Positions 21,673 to 30,845 of a DNA stretch of 64,000 nt are shown in pieces. How positions within the stretch are numbered: position 1 is the first letter of the stretch; each line of letters starts with the position of its first letter. Below the pieces are notes generated by a model. It made no database searches. It saw only the letters and a program-made list of their open reading frames with translations, and was not told the DNA's origin. Made by a program: the position numbers and the translations under genes. The DNA comes from Paenibacillus massiliensis subsp. panacisoli DSM 21345. GTDB taxonomy: Bacteria > Bacillota > Bacilli > Paenibacillales > Paenibacillaceae. The stretch lies in contig NZ_KE384534.1 of the NCBI RefSeq assembly GCF_000426545.1, forward strand, positions 423,115 to 487,114. The letters run 5' to 3'.

Positions 21673-22269
21673 ATGCATACTGAAAAACCACATTTAGTAT
21701 TGGATGTTGGAGGAGTGCTGCTAGCCAATATCACGCCTGTATTCTGGGAAGAGGCAGCTGAGCTACTCAAGGTACCATATACAACGCTACGAAGTCTCTA
21801 TAAGGATCAAGTTCGCCAGCAACTGTGGGATGGAACGATCAGTGAAGAGCAGTTCTGGGCCTGGCTTCAGCAGCAGTCCTCCAACGAAAATGTAGTATTG
21901 AGCAATATCCATGTTACCAAGCATCTTCAACCTCTCCCTGCTTGGGATAAAGTGAAGGAATGGAGCGAATGCTTCCAGGTCCACTTGCTCAGTAATCATC
22001 GGGCTGAGTGGATTACTCCGGTATTGGAGCCGATTAGGAACTATATAACTTCCATGACGATTTCCAGTACCGTCGGCTGCTCGAAGCCTAATGCGAATAT
22101 ATTCCAGCTTGTCCAAGAGCAATTATCTGACTCGCAGCCGGTCGTATTCGTAGATGATGCTGAGCAGAATCTAGAGATGGCCAAGGCCATAGGCTGGACT
22201 ACCATTCTGGCAGATGCTGATCACCAATGGATTGATGAGGTCAAGCTACATATACAAGAAATGAAATGA
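21673..22269 (+). CDS. HAD-superfamily hydrolase
   Basis: This 198-residue protein has the four HAD motifs: Asp11 nucleophile in LVLDVGGVL, Ser in HLLSNH, Lys in GCSKPNANIF and the acidic pair in VVFVDDAEQN. The second motif-I Asp is Gly, as in many haloacid-dehalogenase-like and YihX-like proteins. AGAAGGAGG precedes the ATG. The cap is helical (C1 type). It probably acts on a small phosphorylated metabolite; the substrate is unknown. Confidence 0.85.
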   Translation: MHTEKPHLVLDVGGVLLANITPVFWEEAAELLKVPYTTLRSLYKDQVRQQLWDGTISEEQFWAWLQQQSSNENVVLSNIHVTKHLQPLPAWDKVKEWSECFQVHLLSNHRAEWITPVLEPIRNYITSMTISSTVGCSKPNANIFQLVQEQLSDSQPVVFVDDAEQNLEMAKAIGWTTILADADHQWIDEVKLHIQEMK

Positions 22270-22455
22270 ACGGGAAGAAGGCGACCGATCGAGCTCACCG
22301 ATGCATGATTGACAGGGGAGGAAAATGGACTATTGCGGGGAAGCTTGTGAGGGAGGGAGAGTTTTTTGGACATTCGACAACTGCTCCATACGGTAATCTC
22401 GACTGATAAATTCATTTAATAGGAATACTTACTTGAGTAGGAGGTGTGCATAGAA

Positions 22456-23022
22456 ATGAGCCATTCGTGTATACGTCACTTGGTAGATAAGGCGGGACGG
22501 CATATCATCATTCGTCCTGCAGCAGGCTTGGATGCCGAACAGGTCCTGGCATACAATCAGGCTATTATTCGCACCGAGCCGTATTTGCTAACAACACCTG
22601 AAGAATTCACAATTACTGCCGAGCAGGAACGGAAGTGGATTGAAGAGACCCAGCACAAGGAGCATCATCTCATCCTGTTGGCGGAGCATGAAGAGCAGCT
22701 TGTAGGATTTCTGTCCTTTCATGGTGGACATAAATCCAGAATTGCCCATACGGGGAGCTTTAGTGTTAGCACACATCAAGATTATCGTGGGAGTGGTATC
22801 GGGCGTGCGCTAATGGAGGTGCTGATCGGTTGGGCGAGGGCTCATGAGTACATTTCCAAGCTGAAGCTGGAGGTGTTCGAGCATAATCAGGCGGCGATCC
22901 GGTTGTACAGGTCACTTGGGTTCACGGAGGAGGGGGTCCTTCGTCATGAAATCAGGCTGGAGGATGGCAGCTATGCGGACATAATCGCGATGGCCCTATT
23001 CGTAAAAGATGCACCGCAATAG
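22456..23022 (+). CDS. GNAT-family N-acetyltransferase
   Basis: A 188-residue GNAT enzyme of the RimI/PhnO-like type. FSVSTHQDYRGSGIGRALMEVL provides the beta-4/alpha-3 acetyl-CoA loop (QxxGxG/A), followed by LKLEVFEHNQAAIRLYRSLGFTEEG, a strongly conserved GNAT tail. The ATG at 22456 is 11 bases after TAGGAGG; a GTG at 22444 overlaps that site and is less likely. It is monocistronic. The acceptor is unknown. Confidence 0.87.
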   Translation: MSHSCIRHLVDKAGRHIIIRPAAGLDAEQVLAYNQAIIRTEPYLLTTPEEFTITAEQERKWIEETQHKEHHLILLAEHEEQLVGFLSFHGGHKSRIAHTGSFSVSTHQDYRGSGIGRALMEVLIGWARAHEYISKLKLEVFEHNQAAIRLYRSLGFTEEGVLRHEIRLEDGSYADIIAMALFVKDAPQ

Positions 23023-23138
23023 TCAGCTTTCCTTATGCTGATGTACCCGTTATAATTTTCAGGTATGGCAAGCGTCACCGTATATCATATCTTAACGATT
23101 TTACGAATGCTGAGCAAAAGCGAGGAGTAGTGAATAAC

Positions 23139-23687
23139 ATGGCGACTATTTATGATTTTAATGTAACGAAGACCAATGGTGAGCGCTTTCCACTGTATCA
23201 ATATGAAGGAAGACCTGTACTTATTGTGAATACGGCTAGCAAATGCAAATACACACCGCAATTCGACGATATGCAGAAGCTGTTCGATGAATACCGGGAG
23301 CGTGGCTTACAGATCATTGGTTTTCCTTGTAATCAGTTTGCTGAGCAGGAGCCGGGCAGCAGCCAGGATGCAGAAGCATTTTGCCAGATTAACTATGGCG
23401 TGAAATTCCCGATGTTCTCCAAGATTGATGTGAATGGGGAGAACGCTCATCCATTGTACGATTACTTGCGCAAAGCCATTGCCTTTGAGGGCTTCGACGA
23501 GGATGATATCAATGCGAAGCTGCTGAAGCTGATGGTGGCCGACAAGGCCCCAGAATGGCTGCATGGTAATGCGATTAAATGGAATTTCACCAAATTCCTG
23601 ATTGATGCTGAGGGGCGTGTCGTCAAGCGCTTTGAGCCTGTGTCCTCGATTGAGAGCATCCGTGCAGGTATTGAAGAGGTCCTGTAG
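23139..23687 (+). CDS. Glutathione peroxidase-like thiol peroxidase
   Basis: This 182-residue enzyme matches the GPx/BsaA family. The peroxidatic Cys36 lies in NTASKCKYTPQ, the Gln in GFPCNQFAEQEPG, and the Trp/Asn pair in IKWNFTKF. It contains Cys rather than a selenocysteine codon, as expected in Bacillota, where such proteins usually use thioredoxin. ATG 23139 is 11 bases after GAGGAG; the GTG at 23130 is only 2 bases after it. The function is reduction of hydrogen or organic peroxides in the cytoplasm. Confidence 0.92.
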   Translation: MATIYDFNVTKTNGERFPLYQYEGRPVLIVNTASKCKYTPQFDDMQKLFDEYRERGLQIIGFPCNQFAEQEPGSSQDAEAFCQINYGVKFPMFSKIDVNGENAHPLYDYLRKAIAFEGFDEDDINAKLLKLMVADKAPEWLHGNAIKWNFTKFLIDAEGRVVKRFEPVSSIESIRAGIEEVL

Positions 23688-23727
23688 TACTTGATAGGCT
23701 GGTAGAACTGGCCAACAAGTGAAGAGC

Positions 23728-23756
23728 AAGTCACCAGTAAGTCACGAGTAAGTCAC
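23728..23756. repeat. Short 11-bp tandem repeat
   Basis: AAGTCAC recurs at 23728, 23739 and 23750, giving an 11-bp period of about three units (AAGTCACCAGT-type) between the peroxidase and NUDIX genes. Confidence 0.7.
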
Positions 23757-23801
23757 TGTCATGAGCAATTCCGAAGCAAACCTGATTGGGGGACAATACA
23801 G

Positions 23802-24260
23802 ATGAAGCCAATTCGTAATTCCTGCAAGGCTGTCATTGTGCAGGATGGCAAGCTCTTGCTTACGAAGAATCGCGATCAGTTCGGGGAGGCTTACCTGTTC
23901 CCCGGTGGTGGGCAGGAGCACAGCGAGCCGCTATCTGAGGCTGTATATCGCGAATGTCTGGAGGAGCTGGGAGCCGAGGTGATCGTCAAGGATATCATCC
24001 ATATCCGTGAATATATCGGTCGGAATCATGAATTCGCAGAATGGGATTCGGATTATCATCAGGTGGAGTTTTATTTTGAATGTGAGCTGAAGAACCCGAC
24101 CATGAAGCTTGAGGGTGGGGCCGTACCAGATCCTAACCAGATCGGGATTGAGTGGGTGGCTCTGGAGGAGCTGGAGGACATTCGACTGTATCCTGGCAAG
24201 CTTGGACGGATCATTCGTGACCGTATCCAAGCAAGTGTGTACATAGGCGATGTGAACTAA
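23802..24260 (+). CDS. NUDIX hydrolase
   Basis: A 152-residue NUDIX protein. The NUDIX box GGQEHSEPLSEAVYRECLEE followed by LGAE fits GX5EX7REUXEEXGU exactly, so Mg-dependent hydrolysis of a nucleoside-diphosphate-linked compound is expected. FPGGG before the box is typical of ADP-ribose and NTP clean-up enzymes. It sits 115 bp after the peroxidase gene and ends shortly before the thrS promoter. Substrate not determined. Confidence 0.9.
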   Translation: MKPIRNSCKAVIVQDGKLLLTKNRDQFGEAYLFPGGGQEHSEPLSEAVYRECLEELGAEVIVKDIIHIREYIGRNHEFAEWDSDYHQVEFYFECELKNPTMKLEGGAVPDPNQIGIEWVALEELEDIRLYPGKLGRIIRDRIQASVYIGDVN

Positions 24261-24368
24261 GCAGACATCACTAGGCAGACATCATAGCGAATGCTTTGCT
24301 TGTCCTGACCTCTTGGGTCCCTATTTCCCGCTATGATACGGGTTGGCGTACGGATTCTAAAAAGTTGC

Positions 24369-24398
24369 TTGACATTGTCAAAAATCTCCTTGTAATAT
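24369..24398 (+). promoter_or_regulatory. thrS promoter
   Basis: TTGACA (24369-24374) and TAATAT (24393-24398) with an 18-bp spacer lie just upstream of the T-box leader. Confidence 0.7.
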
Positions 24399-24404
24399 AA
24401 AAAG

Positions 24405-24708
24405 CATATTCAAAGGCAATGATCAAAGACATGATTCCCATGTCGGGCTGCCAGAGATAGGGGTGATTGGTGCGAGCCTCTTCAGCTGTCGAATGTGGAG
24501 TTACCCCTTTGTAGCCGCAGCCTGGAACCCCGTCTTGTTCAGAGACGCTAGTATAGGCCGCCGACTCGTCCACGTTATCGGATGCCAATTAAGGACCTGA
24601 AGCTGCCCGCATTGATGTCTCGTCATTGCTGTGCGTCTGCTAATGGTCGAATTAGGGTGGAACCACGAGCACACACTCGTCCCTTGATACCGGGACGGGT
24701 GTTTTTTT
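24405..24708 (+). promoter_or_regulatory. T-box riboswitch controlling thrS
   Basis: The conserved T-box sequence AGGGTGGAACCACG is at 24654-24667. The competing terminator stem pairs 24673-24683 (ACACTCGTCCC) with 24692-24702 (GGGACGGGTGT) and ends in T7. Upstream, GGTGCGAGCC and the segment around 24490-24510 form the stem I region, with ACC at 24503-24505 in the expected specifier position, a Thr codon that agrees with the downstream gene. Uncharged tRNA-Thr should stabilise the antiterminator and allow thrS expression. Confidence 0.92.
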
Positions 24709-24769
24709 GCATTCACATAACCAGCATACGTCCCGGACAAAAGAAAGCAAGAACGAGGAGGAAGCAGAA

Positions 24770-26683
24770 ATGGCAGTAAGTATTCATTTGCCGGACGGCT
24801 CGGTCCGGGAGTATGCAGAGGACAGTCGTATTGAGGATGTGGCTGGATCGATCAGCAGTGGCCTGCGTAAGAACGCTGTGGCAGGCAAGCTGAATGGAAG
24901 GATCGTAGACTTGTCCACCAAGCTGATGGAAGGAGCACATATCGAGATTGTGACTCAGGACACAGCTGAAGGCCTTGAGGTCATACGGCACAGTACGGCG
25001 CATCTACTGGCACAAGCTGTTAGGCGTGTGTACGGCAGCAAGGAGGTGCAACTCGGTGTAGGTCCGGTTGTCGTAGATGGCTTTTATTATGATATGGATC
25101 TGAAGCATTCGCTCAATATCGAAGATCTGCACAGGATTGAGAAGGAAATGAAGCGGATAGCAGAGGAGAATCTTCCGATCGTGCGTAAAGAAGTCAGTCG
25201 TGAGGAAGCAATTAAGCTGTTTACAGAGCTGGGTGATCCTTATAAATTGGAGCTGATTCAGGATCTGCCTGAGGATAGCATCATCAGTCTGTATGAGCAA
25301 GGTGAGTTCGTGGACCTGTGCCGCGGACCGCATGTTCCTTCGACAGGCAGACTTAAAGTATTCAAGCTGATGAATGTAGCTGGCGCGTACTGGCGTGGAG
25401 ATAGCAAGAACAAGATGCTGCAGCGAATATACGGAACAGCATTCGTGAAGAAAGTAGAGCTGGATGAACATCTGTACATTCTGGAGGAAGCGAAGAAGCG
25501 TGATCACCGCAAGCTTGGCAAGGAGCTGGGATTGTTCATGTTCTCGGAGGAGGCACCAGGGATGCCGTTCTATCTGCCGAACGGGATGATCGTGCGTACG
25601 GAGCTTGAGGATTTCGCTCGCCAGGTTCAGCGTAAGCTGGATTATGAGGAGGTGCGGACACCTCTGATGATGAATAACCGGATCTGGGAGCAGTCGGGCC
25701 ACTGGGATCATTATAAGGATAATATGTACTTCACAAATGTGGACGACACAACATACGCGCTCAAGCCCATGAATTGTCCGGGCCACATGCTGATCTATAA
25801 GGACCGCCGTCATTCCTATCGTGAGCTGCCGATCCGGCTGTCGGAATTCGGTCAGGTACATCGTCATGAATTCTCTGGTGCACTTGGCGGAATGACACGG
25901 GTGCGCACCTTCTGTCAGGACGATGCCCATCTGTTCGTCCTGCCGGAGCAGATCGAAGAGGAGATTGGACGCGTCATTGATCTGATTGATTACATGTATG
26001 GCGTATTCGGCTTCTCCTATGAGATTGAATTGTCCACACGTCCAGAGGATTCCATGGGCTCGGAAGAGCTCTGGACGCAGGCCGAGCAGTCCCTACGGAG
26101 CGTGCTGGAGAAACGTGGCGTAGCTTACAAGCTCAATGAAGGTGACGGGGCCTTCTACGGACCCAAGATCGACTTCCATATCCAAGATGCGCTCAAGCGA
26201 AGCTGGCAATGTGGCACCATTCAGCTGGACTTCCAAATGCCGGAGAAGTTCGAGCTTAGCTACATTGGAGAGGATAATGGCAAGCATCGTCCTGTGGTGA
26301 TCCACCGTGCGATCTACGGCTCTATAGACCGCTTCATCGGGATTCTGACGGAGCATTACGCAGGTGCTTTTCCGCTGTGGCTCGCGCCTGTCCAGGCAAG
26401 AATATTGCCGGTATCTGATCGGTACGTGGACTATGCATTGAGCGTCAAGCGCACACTCGCAGACGCGGGGCTCCGGGTCGAGCTCGACAGTCGGAATGAG
26501 AAGCTGGGCTACAAAATCCGGGAAGCCGGGCTGCACAAGGTCCCATATATGATCATCGTCGGAGAGAGTGAGATGAATGCGAGTCTGGTGTCTGTTCGGA
26601 AGAGAGGAACGGACGAGAACAGCGGTATGGATGCCAGTACGCTTATAGAGCAGCTGCAAGAGGAAGTGGCTACCAAGCGGTAG
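24770..26683 (+). CDS. thrS: Threonine-tRNA ligase
   Basis: The 637-residue enzyme has the full ThrRS layout. It starts with a TGS domain (1-60, MAVSIHLPDGSVREY), then an editing domain with the HxxxH pair in HSTAHLLAQAV, class II catalytic motifs including MNCPGHMLIYK and GQVHRHEFSGALGGMTRVR, zinc ligands in the catalytic core, and a C-terminal anticodon-binding domain. It charges tRNA-Thr in the cytoplasm. The ATG at 24770 follows GAGGAGGA; an ATG at 24707 lies within the terminator tail and is not used. Expression is controlled by the T-box. Confidence 0.97.
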   Translation: MAVSIHLPDGSVREYAEDSRIEDVAGSISSGLRKNAVAGKLNGRIVDLSTKLMEGAHIEIVTQDTAEGLEVIRHSTAHLLAQAVRRVYGSKEVQLGVGPVVVDGFYYDMDLKHSLNIEDLHRIEKEMKRIAEENLPIVRKEVSREEAIKLFTELGDPYKLELIQDLPEDSIISLYEQGEFVDLCRGPHVPSTGRLKVFKLMNVAGAYWRGDSKNKMLQRIYGTAFVKKVELDEHLYILEEAKKRDHRKLGKELGLFMFSEEAPGMPFYLPNGMIVRTELEDFARQVQRKLDYEEVRTPLMMNNRIWEQSGHWDHYKDNMYFTNVDDTTYALKPMNCPGHMLIYKDRRHSYRELPIRLSEFGQVHRHEFSGALGGMTRVRTFCQDDAHLFVLPEQIEEEIGRVIDLIDYMYGVFGFSYEIELSTRPEDSMGSEELWTQAEQSLRSVLEKRGVAYKLNEGDGAFYGPKIDFHIQDALKRSWQCGTIQLDFQMPEKFELSYIGEDNGKHRPVVIHRAIYGSIDRFIGILTEHYAGAFPLWLAPVQARILPVSDRYVDYALSVKRTLADAGLRVELDSRNEKLGYKIREAGLHKVPYMIIVGESEMNASLVSVRKRGTDENSGMDASTLIEQLQEEVATKR

Positions 26684-26708
26684 AGGGGGACATCCCTCTA
26701 CTTTTTTT
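26680..26708 (+). terminator. thrS terminator
   Basis: GTAGAGGG (26680-26687) pairs with CCCTCTAC (26694-26701) across a 6-nt loop and runs into seven T. The thrS stop codon is inside the stem. Confidence 0.85.
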
Positions 26709-26744
26709 ATTTCAATAAAGAATCAAAGTTATTTAGAAAAATAG

Positions 26745-26776
26745 CCCAAATTAGGGTTTGGTATTAATGATTTGGG
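26745..26776. repeat. Inverted repeat upstream of the toxin operon
   Basis: CCCAAAT (26745-26751) and ATTTGGG (26770-26776) flank 18 bases. It lies in the 290-bp gap between thrS and the island and may be an operator; the gap otherwise holds the terminator at 26864. Confidence 0.3.
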
Positions 26777-26863
26777 ATATTATTCCGATAACAATGAAAT
26801 AACCTTGTCGGCCCTATACATCTCGAAGCTGTTAGGTAAGAACGGACATCATATGCGCAGCTT

Positions 26864-26917
26864 AGACAGCGATTACTATCCCGAATCATTCATCGGGACG
26901 GTTTCGCTGTCTTTTTT
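26864..26917 (+). terminator. Terminator-like hairpin in front of the toxin operon
   Basis: AGACAGCGA (26864-26872) pairs with TCGCTGTCT (26904-26912), an inner CCCGA/TCGGG stem extends it, and TTTTTT follows. It lies 80 bp before the first gene of the island and after a separate thrS terminator, so it may act as an attenuator in the leader of the operon. I could not identify a convincing promoter on either side. Confidence 0.65.
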
Positions 26918-26996
26918 GTAACTGAATACCGCTTGGTAGGTATGGAGGAAGTGGCAAGGGTAGAAGAAGAGTATATATGGTGGAAGAGGTGTGTAC

Positions 26997-27695
26997 ATGC
27001 CCCCATTTATCGATGAGCAATTTCTTAGGATGATTCGGGAGGAAGAACAGCAGGAACAAAAACTGGCTCGAGAGAATCGACTTTCGATCCCGGAAGTAAC
27101 GAGGGCAGTTCTTGCTGGTGAACTGGAGCTTGAGGAGGAAAGCATTGAGTTTACCATAGCAGAAGTGATTCCAGGGCACATAAGCTTGCGTTTACCAAAG
27201 TCTTTTACCGAAATGCCAGAAGCTTATGTCAAAATCAAATACCCGTCAGAACGGCGCCCCAAGCTGATTTACACCAATGGTACCTTAACGGTTAATGTTA
27301 CGGTCAATCCTACGGACAATCGACTGTATGATGACGAAATGCAGGTCTATCAAACGGAATTGCTTAAGATGCTGAAACGCATGCAACCGAATGCCTCTTG
27401 GTTATCCGACGGAGTATCTGAACTTCGCGAAGTTGAAACGAAAGCGCATCTCTCTCAGGAGCAGTCTGAGATGACGGAACAGAAGAGAAAGAAAAGTATG
27501 GGCTATTATGAATTTGTCTCCCCAGCAATGGACGGCAATATGTATAACTTAACTTTCTTTATGTCTTGGGAAGAAAAAGGGCTTTTTTTAGGGGTGAATT
27601 GCATGGAGAAAGAAATGCAGTTATGGCGTCCGATCGCTCACGGCATCATGTCATCCTTGCAGGTGATAGGCCCAGAACATATAGAGGAGGGATAA
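26997..27695 (+). CDS. DcrB/Eag-like protein, first gene of the Rhs island
   Basis: A 232-residue soluble protein. After an acidic helical N-terminus (to about residue 40), residues 45-140 (FTIAEVIPGHISLRLPKSF ... VNVTVNPTDNRLYDDEMQVY) and 160-230 (ending LWRPIAHGIMSSLQVI) have the beta-rich pattern and terminal W...SL helix of DcrB/DUF1795 proteins. In type VI systems DUF1795 (Eag) proteins are chaperones that load Rhs effectors onto VgrG. The assignment is inferred from pattern and position only. ATG 26997 is 7 bases after GAGG; the next gene starts 3 bp downstream. Confidence 0.55.
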   Translation: MPPFIDEQFLRMIREEEQQEQKLARENRLSIPEVTRAVLAGELELEEESIEFTIAEVIPGHISLRLPKSFTEMPEAYVKIKYPSERRPKLIYTNGTLTVNVTVNPTDNRLYDDEMQVYQTELLKMLKRMQPNASWLSDGVSELREVETKAHLSQEQSEMTEQKRKKSMGYYEFVSPAMDGNMYNLTFFMSWEEKGLFLGVNCMEKEMQLWRPIAHGIMSSLQVIGPEHIEEG

Positions 27696-27698
27696 AGT

Positions 27699-29195
27699 AT
27701 GGAACAGGCGTTGAATTCGTACATTGTGATCGAGCCGTTTGAACTGGAGCGGTTGCAGGAGTTGAAGATCGACAAGAGAATGAACGAGCATGTAAAGCTG
27801 ACATTTAAAGGGATCGTTCCTGAGAGCCGCAAAGACAGTTATGTGCAAATGGCCGATGCGCAGACAGAGATTGTGGCCAAAGAAGTCGATGAGCAAGGCA
27901 AGAAGGTGACGCTGTTCCACGGCATGATTCTGGATGTAGAAATACAAATGGTGCAAGGGGTCTATTTCATATCTGTGGAAGCTGTGTCAAACACCTACAA
28001 ATTGGACTTACAGCCAGTGGATCGCTCTTTTCAGCAAATTGGTCTGGCCTATCGGTCATTGATGAATCAAGTCATCAGTACGTACCCCCATGCGGACTTG
28101 ATTGATTACGCTTCCAATGAATCTTCGCTGGAAAGTATGATTCTACAATATCAGGAAACGGATTGGCAGCTACTCAAACGGTTGGCTTCGCATTTTCATA
28201 CAGGAATTGTTCCCACTGCCATGGATGAGCGGATTTTGTGTTATGCAGGTCTACCGCAGCTTGGAAGCAAGGGCAGATTGACCGTGCACAATTACCGCGT
28301 TCAAAAAAGAATGGACCTATATCAGCAGGCATTGCGCGCCCGTATTCCGAATGTGCTGGAGCATGATTTTGTGTTCTATGAGGTGGAGTCACGGCAGGTA
28401 CTGGATATCGGACATGAGGTGGAATTTAATGGGAAAAATTTGCTTGTGAGCCAGAGTGTATTGCTTCTGGAGCAAGGGGTCATTAAACGGAGATATACGT
28501 TGGCCAGAGCAGGTGGCTTAGTGATTCCGAAGCAGTATAACATAACGATCGTTGGCGCTTCGGTGCAGGGGACAGTTCTAGCTGTAAGCAAGGATACTGT
28601 TAAGGTACATCTTAATATGGACACCAATCAGGAGGAAGGAACGGCTTGCTGGTTGCCATACTCTACGATTTACGCGACTGCAGATAATGCAGGATGGTAT
28701 TTCATGCCAGAGCAGGGGGACAATGTGCGGATTTATTTTCCGACGCATGAGGAGAAGGACGCCTTTGCCACCAGTTCAGTGGCGAAATCGGGAGGAGCAA
28801 GCGCAGGAGGAGCTTCGGGGAGCGGCACGGCATCGGGTTCTGGTGCAGGCGCGGGGGCTGGAGGGGCCAGCAGTGCAGCTGGTGCGAACGGAGGTGATCC
28901 GATGCAGGACCCAGAAGTCAAAACACTCAAGACGAAGAATGGAAAAATGATTGTGCTGGCGCCGGATTACGTTCTGATCTCTGGGGAAGGCGTCTCGATT
29001 CTGCTGGAGGATGAGAATGGAATCACGCTGACAAGCAGCAAGGATATTAAAGTAACCGCGACGGAAAATGTGATTCTGCAGTCGAAGAACATTACGCTTA
29101 CAGCAAGTGAGAAGGTGGAGATGAGCTGTAAGGACAGCTCGCTTGTAATTGAAAGCGATGTCGTACTAAAAGGTAGTCAGGTGCGAAACAACTAA
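27699..29195 (+). CDS. VgrG-like spike protein (stand-alone)
   Basis: The 498-residue protein matches the VgrG/Pvc8/phage gpD hub. Residues 90-340 contain the gp27-like region with SLMNQVISTYPHADL and the signature LQYQETDWQLLKRLASH, then an OB-fold-like segment (GTVLAVSKDTVKVHLNMD ... VRIYFP). A Gly/Ala/Ser-rich linker follows (about residues 362-402) and a short beta-repeat tail (ENGITLTSSKDIKVTATENV) like the needle of spike proteins. There is no signal peptide. It is a paralogue of the N-terminal part of the giant Rhs protein downstream. No sheath or baseplate genes accompany it in the window. Confidence 0.82.
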   Translation: MEQALNSYIVIEPFELERLQELKIDKRMNEHVKLTFKGIVPESRKDSYVQMADAQTEIVAKEVDEQGKKVTLFHGMILDVEIQMVQGVYFISVEAVSNTYKLDLQPVDRSFQQIGLAYRSLMNQVISTYPHADLIDYASNESSLESMILQYQETDWQLLKRLASHFHTGIVPTAMDERILCYAGLPQLGSKGRLTVHNYRVQKRMDLYQQALRARIPNVLEHDFVFYEVESRQVLDIGHEVEFNGKNLLVSQSVLLLEQGVIKRRYTLARAGGLVIPKQYNITIVGASVQGTVLAVSKDTVKVHLNMDTNQEEGTACWLPYSTIYATADNAGWYFMPEQGDNVRIYFPTHEEKDAFATSSVAKSGGASAGGASGSGTASGSGAGAGAGGASSAAGANGGDPMQDPEVKTLKTKNGKMIVLAPDYVLISGEGVSILLEDENGITLTSSKDIKVTATENVILQSKNITLTASEKVEMSCKDSSLVIESDVVLKGSQVRNN

Positions 29196-29211
29196 GATAG
29201 AGGTGACGAGC

Positions 29212-30321
29212 TTGACGGAATCGGTAGAATGGGAGATTTCTCAACTGCAGGAAACGCTGCTGCTCAAAATCGATGAGTATTGGCGTAACGGAATGATGGA
29301 GTCGCATTCCGCTGAACTGATTGAAGCATTTCGTCGGCTTTGTCTGCGGATTAGTGAGCAGCAGGCAAGCGGGAAGAAAGCAGCGATTGCTTATATTCAT
29401 TTTTCTTATCTAAGGTCCTGGATAATGCAAGAGAAATTAATATACAGCCTGGAAGCTTATGATGACCGCTGGTACATTGATCGGAACGAATGTATGGAGC
29501 TGGTTGAACTGCCGCAGTTGAATACTTTTTTGCGGGGCTTCCAACAAGAGCTTCGTAAGAAACTGTTCAGAGTAGTGTCAGAGCTGGAGCAAGATGCAAT
29601 CTTGCTTCGGGAGATCACTGTTCTTCATCAATATGTGAAGGAGTGGATTCGGCGGATTGTGCCGCAGTTGATAGCTCTACCGGAGTTTCGATTGCTAGAA
29701 CGAACAGACGTGCTCAGATTGCTAACTGGGGAGTATAAGGACTTTAGCGAACAGATTTGGGTGGAAGACGGAGTGGAGAAGGATTCAGAATCCCTGAAGC
29801 GATGGCTGGAACAAAAATTACCTAATGTCTACATGAATAGTGATTTTCGTGGGCTAAATTTGAGCGGAGGGCATTACGAGGAAATCGATTTGCGCTACAG
29901 CCATTGCACTGGGAGCAATTTCCGAGATTCAAGTTTGCAAGGGAGCGTCTGTATCGGAACTGATTTTAGCTGCAGTATCTTGAGTGGGGCCGATCTAAGT
30001 CAAAGTTTGCTGTATGATGCTGATTTTAGCGGGAGCGATCTGCGTGGTGCCCGATTGACGGAAGCCGTTGGTAGCGAGCGGTTTATCCACGAGAGAATGG
30101 TGCTGGGTTTTGGTGGCGTCCGCTTTAATAACGCTAATCTGGAAGGAGCCAATCTATTATATGCCGATTTAGCTGGGGCTGATTTCCGTGGAGCAAATCT
30201 ATCCAAAGCTATGATCATGCAAAAGGATGCCTTAAATTGGCGACTTAGTGAGGAGCAGAAGAGTAGCGCCGTCTGGATGGTAGAAGACGACAATGGTGCT
30301 CTCGTACCAGCTAAAGATTAA
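29212..30321 (+). CDS. Pentapeptide-repeat protein of the Rhs island
   Basis: This 369-residue protein has a helical N-terminal domain (1-200) of no family I recognise and C-terminal pentapeptide repeats (about 205-345). The repeats, such as SDFRGLNLSGGHYEEIDL and NLEGANLLYADLAGADF, fit the A(D/N)LXX pattern and predict a right-handed beta helix. Pentapeptide proteins occur beside VgrG genes in type VI clusters as adaptors or spike extensions; that role here is inferred. The TTG at 29212 is favoured because AGAGGTGA lies 5-7 bases upstream; a GTG at 29203 overlaps that site. Confidence 0.75.
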   Translation: MTESVEWEISQLQETLLLKIDEYWRNGMMESHSAELIEAFRRLCLRISEQQASGKKAAIAYIHFSYLRSWIMQEKLIYSLEAYDDRWYIDRNECMELVELPQLNTFLRGFQQELRKKLFRVVSELEQDAILLREITVLHQYVKEWIRRIVPQLIALPEFRLLERTDVLRLLTGEYKDFSEQIWVEDGVEKDSESLKRWLEQKLPNVYMNSDFRGLNLSGGHYEEIDLRYSHCTGSNFRDSSLQGSVCIGTDFSCSILSGADLSQSLLYDADFSGSDLRGARLTEAVGSERFIHERMVLGFGGVRFNNANLEGANLLYADLAGADFRGANLSKAMIMQKDALNWRLSEEQKSSAVWMVEDDNGALVPAKD

Positions 30322-30338
30322 GAAGGGAAGCAGTTGCT

Positions 30339-30824
30339 ATGCATTATTTTGTACTGGAGCAGGATGAACGGAGCAAGCCGTCGTTAGTCATTAACGCCAG
30401 CGCTAACGATGTGCTGGAAGGAAGCAGCTTGTACGTCCGAGAGGAATTGGAGGTTGTATTTATCGATTTTGTCGAGGAACCGCAGCCAATAGTATCCAAT
30501 CGGATGAAGCAACTATTGGAATTGTATGAATCCAGATTGGCTTGGACGCCCGTTGTTTTGACAGCTAAAGAGGCCAAACGGCAGGAATTGTACTGGTATT
30601 TACAGCCGAGTGAACGGGAGGTGTTATCGGATAAAAGCAAGTGTGATCGACTCGGTAATGTGACCACGGTTGTGCTAGACGGTAATAGGCTTCAGCAGGA
30701 ACGGCTATTTTGCGCGGGAGGACGTATCATCATCCAATTGGACGTAGCTGAAAGCCTGCTGCGCAGGGCTTACACGGGAATGCGGTTGATACCGGTCGAA
30801 GTGGACCATCGATCTAGCAATTAA
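30339..30824 (+). CDS. Imm11/DUF1629-like protein
   Basis: A 161-residue protein whose layout (MHYFVLEQ..., then PIVSNRMKQLLELYESRLAWTPVVLTAKEA ... YWYLQPSE) resembles Imm11 (DUF1629) immunity proteins of polymorphic toxin systems. These have the same order of a beta start, an SxxMxxLLExY helix and a YWxLxP strand. It sits between the pentapeptide gene and the PAAR-like gene rather than after a toxin, so it may instead be a structural or chaperone part of the island. The family call is from pattern recall only. Confidence 0.5.
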   Translation: MHYFVLEQDERSKPSLVINASANDVLEGSSLYVREELEVVFIDFVEEPQPIVSNRMKQLLELYESRLAWTPVVLTAKEAKRQELYWYLQPSEREVLSDKSKCDRLGNVTTVVLDGNRLQQERLFCAGGRIIIQLDVAESLLRRAYTGMRLIPVEVDHRSSN

Positions 30825-30845
30825 GGAGCTGAAGGAGGCTAAATG

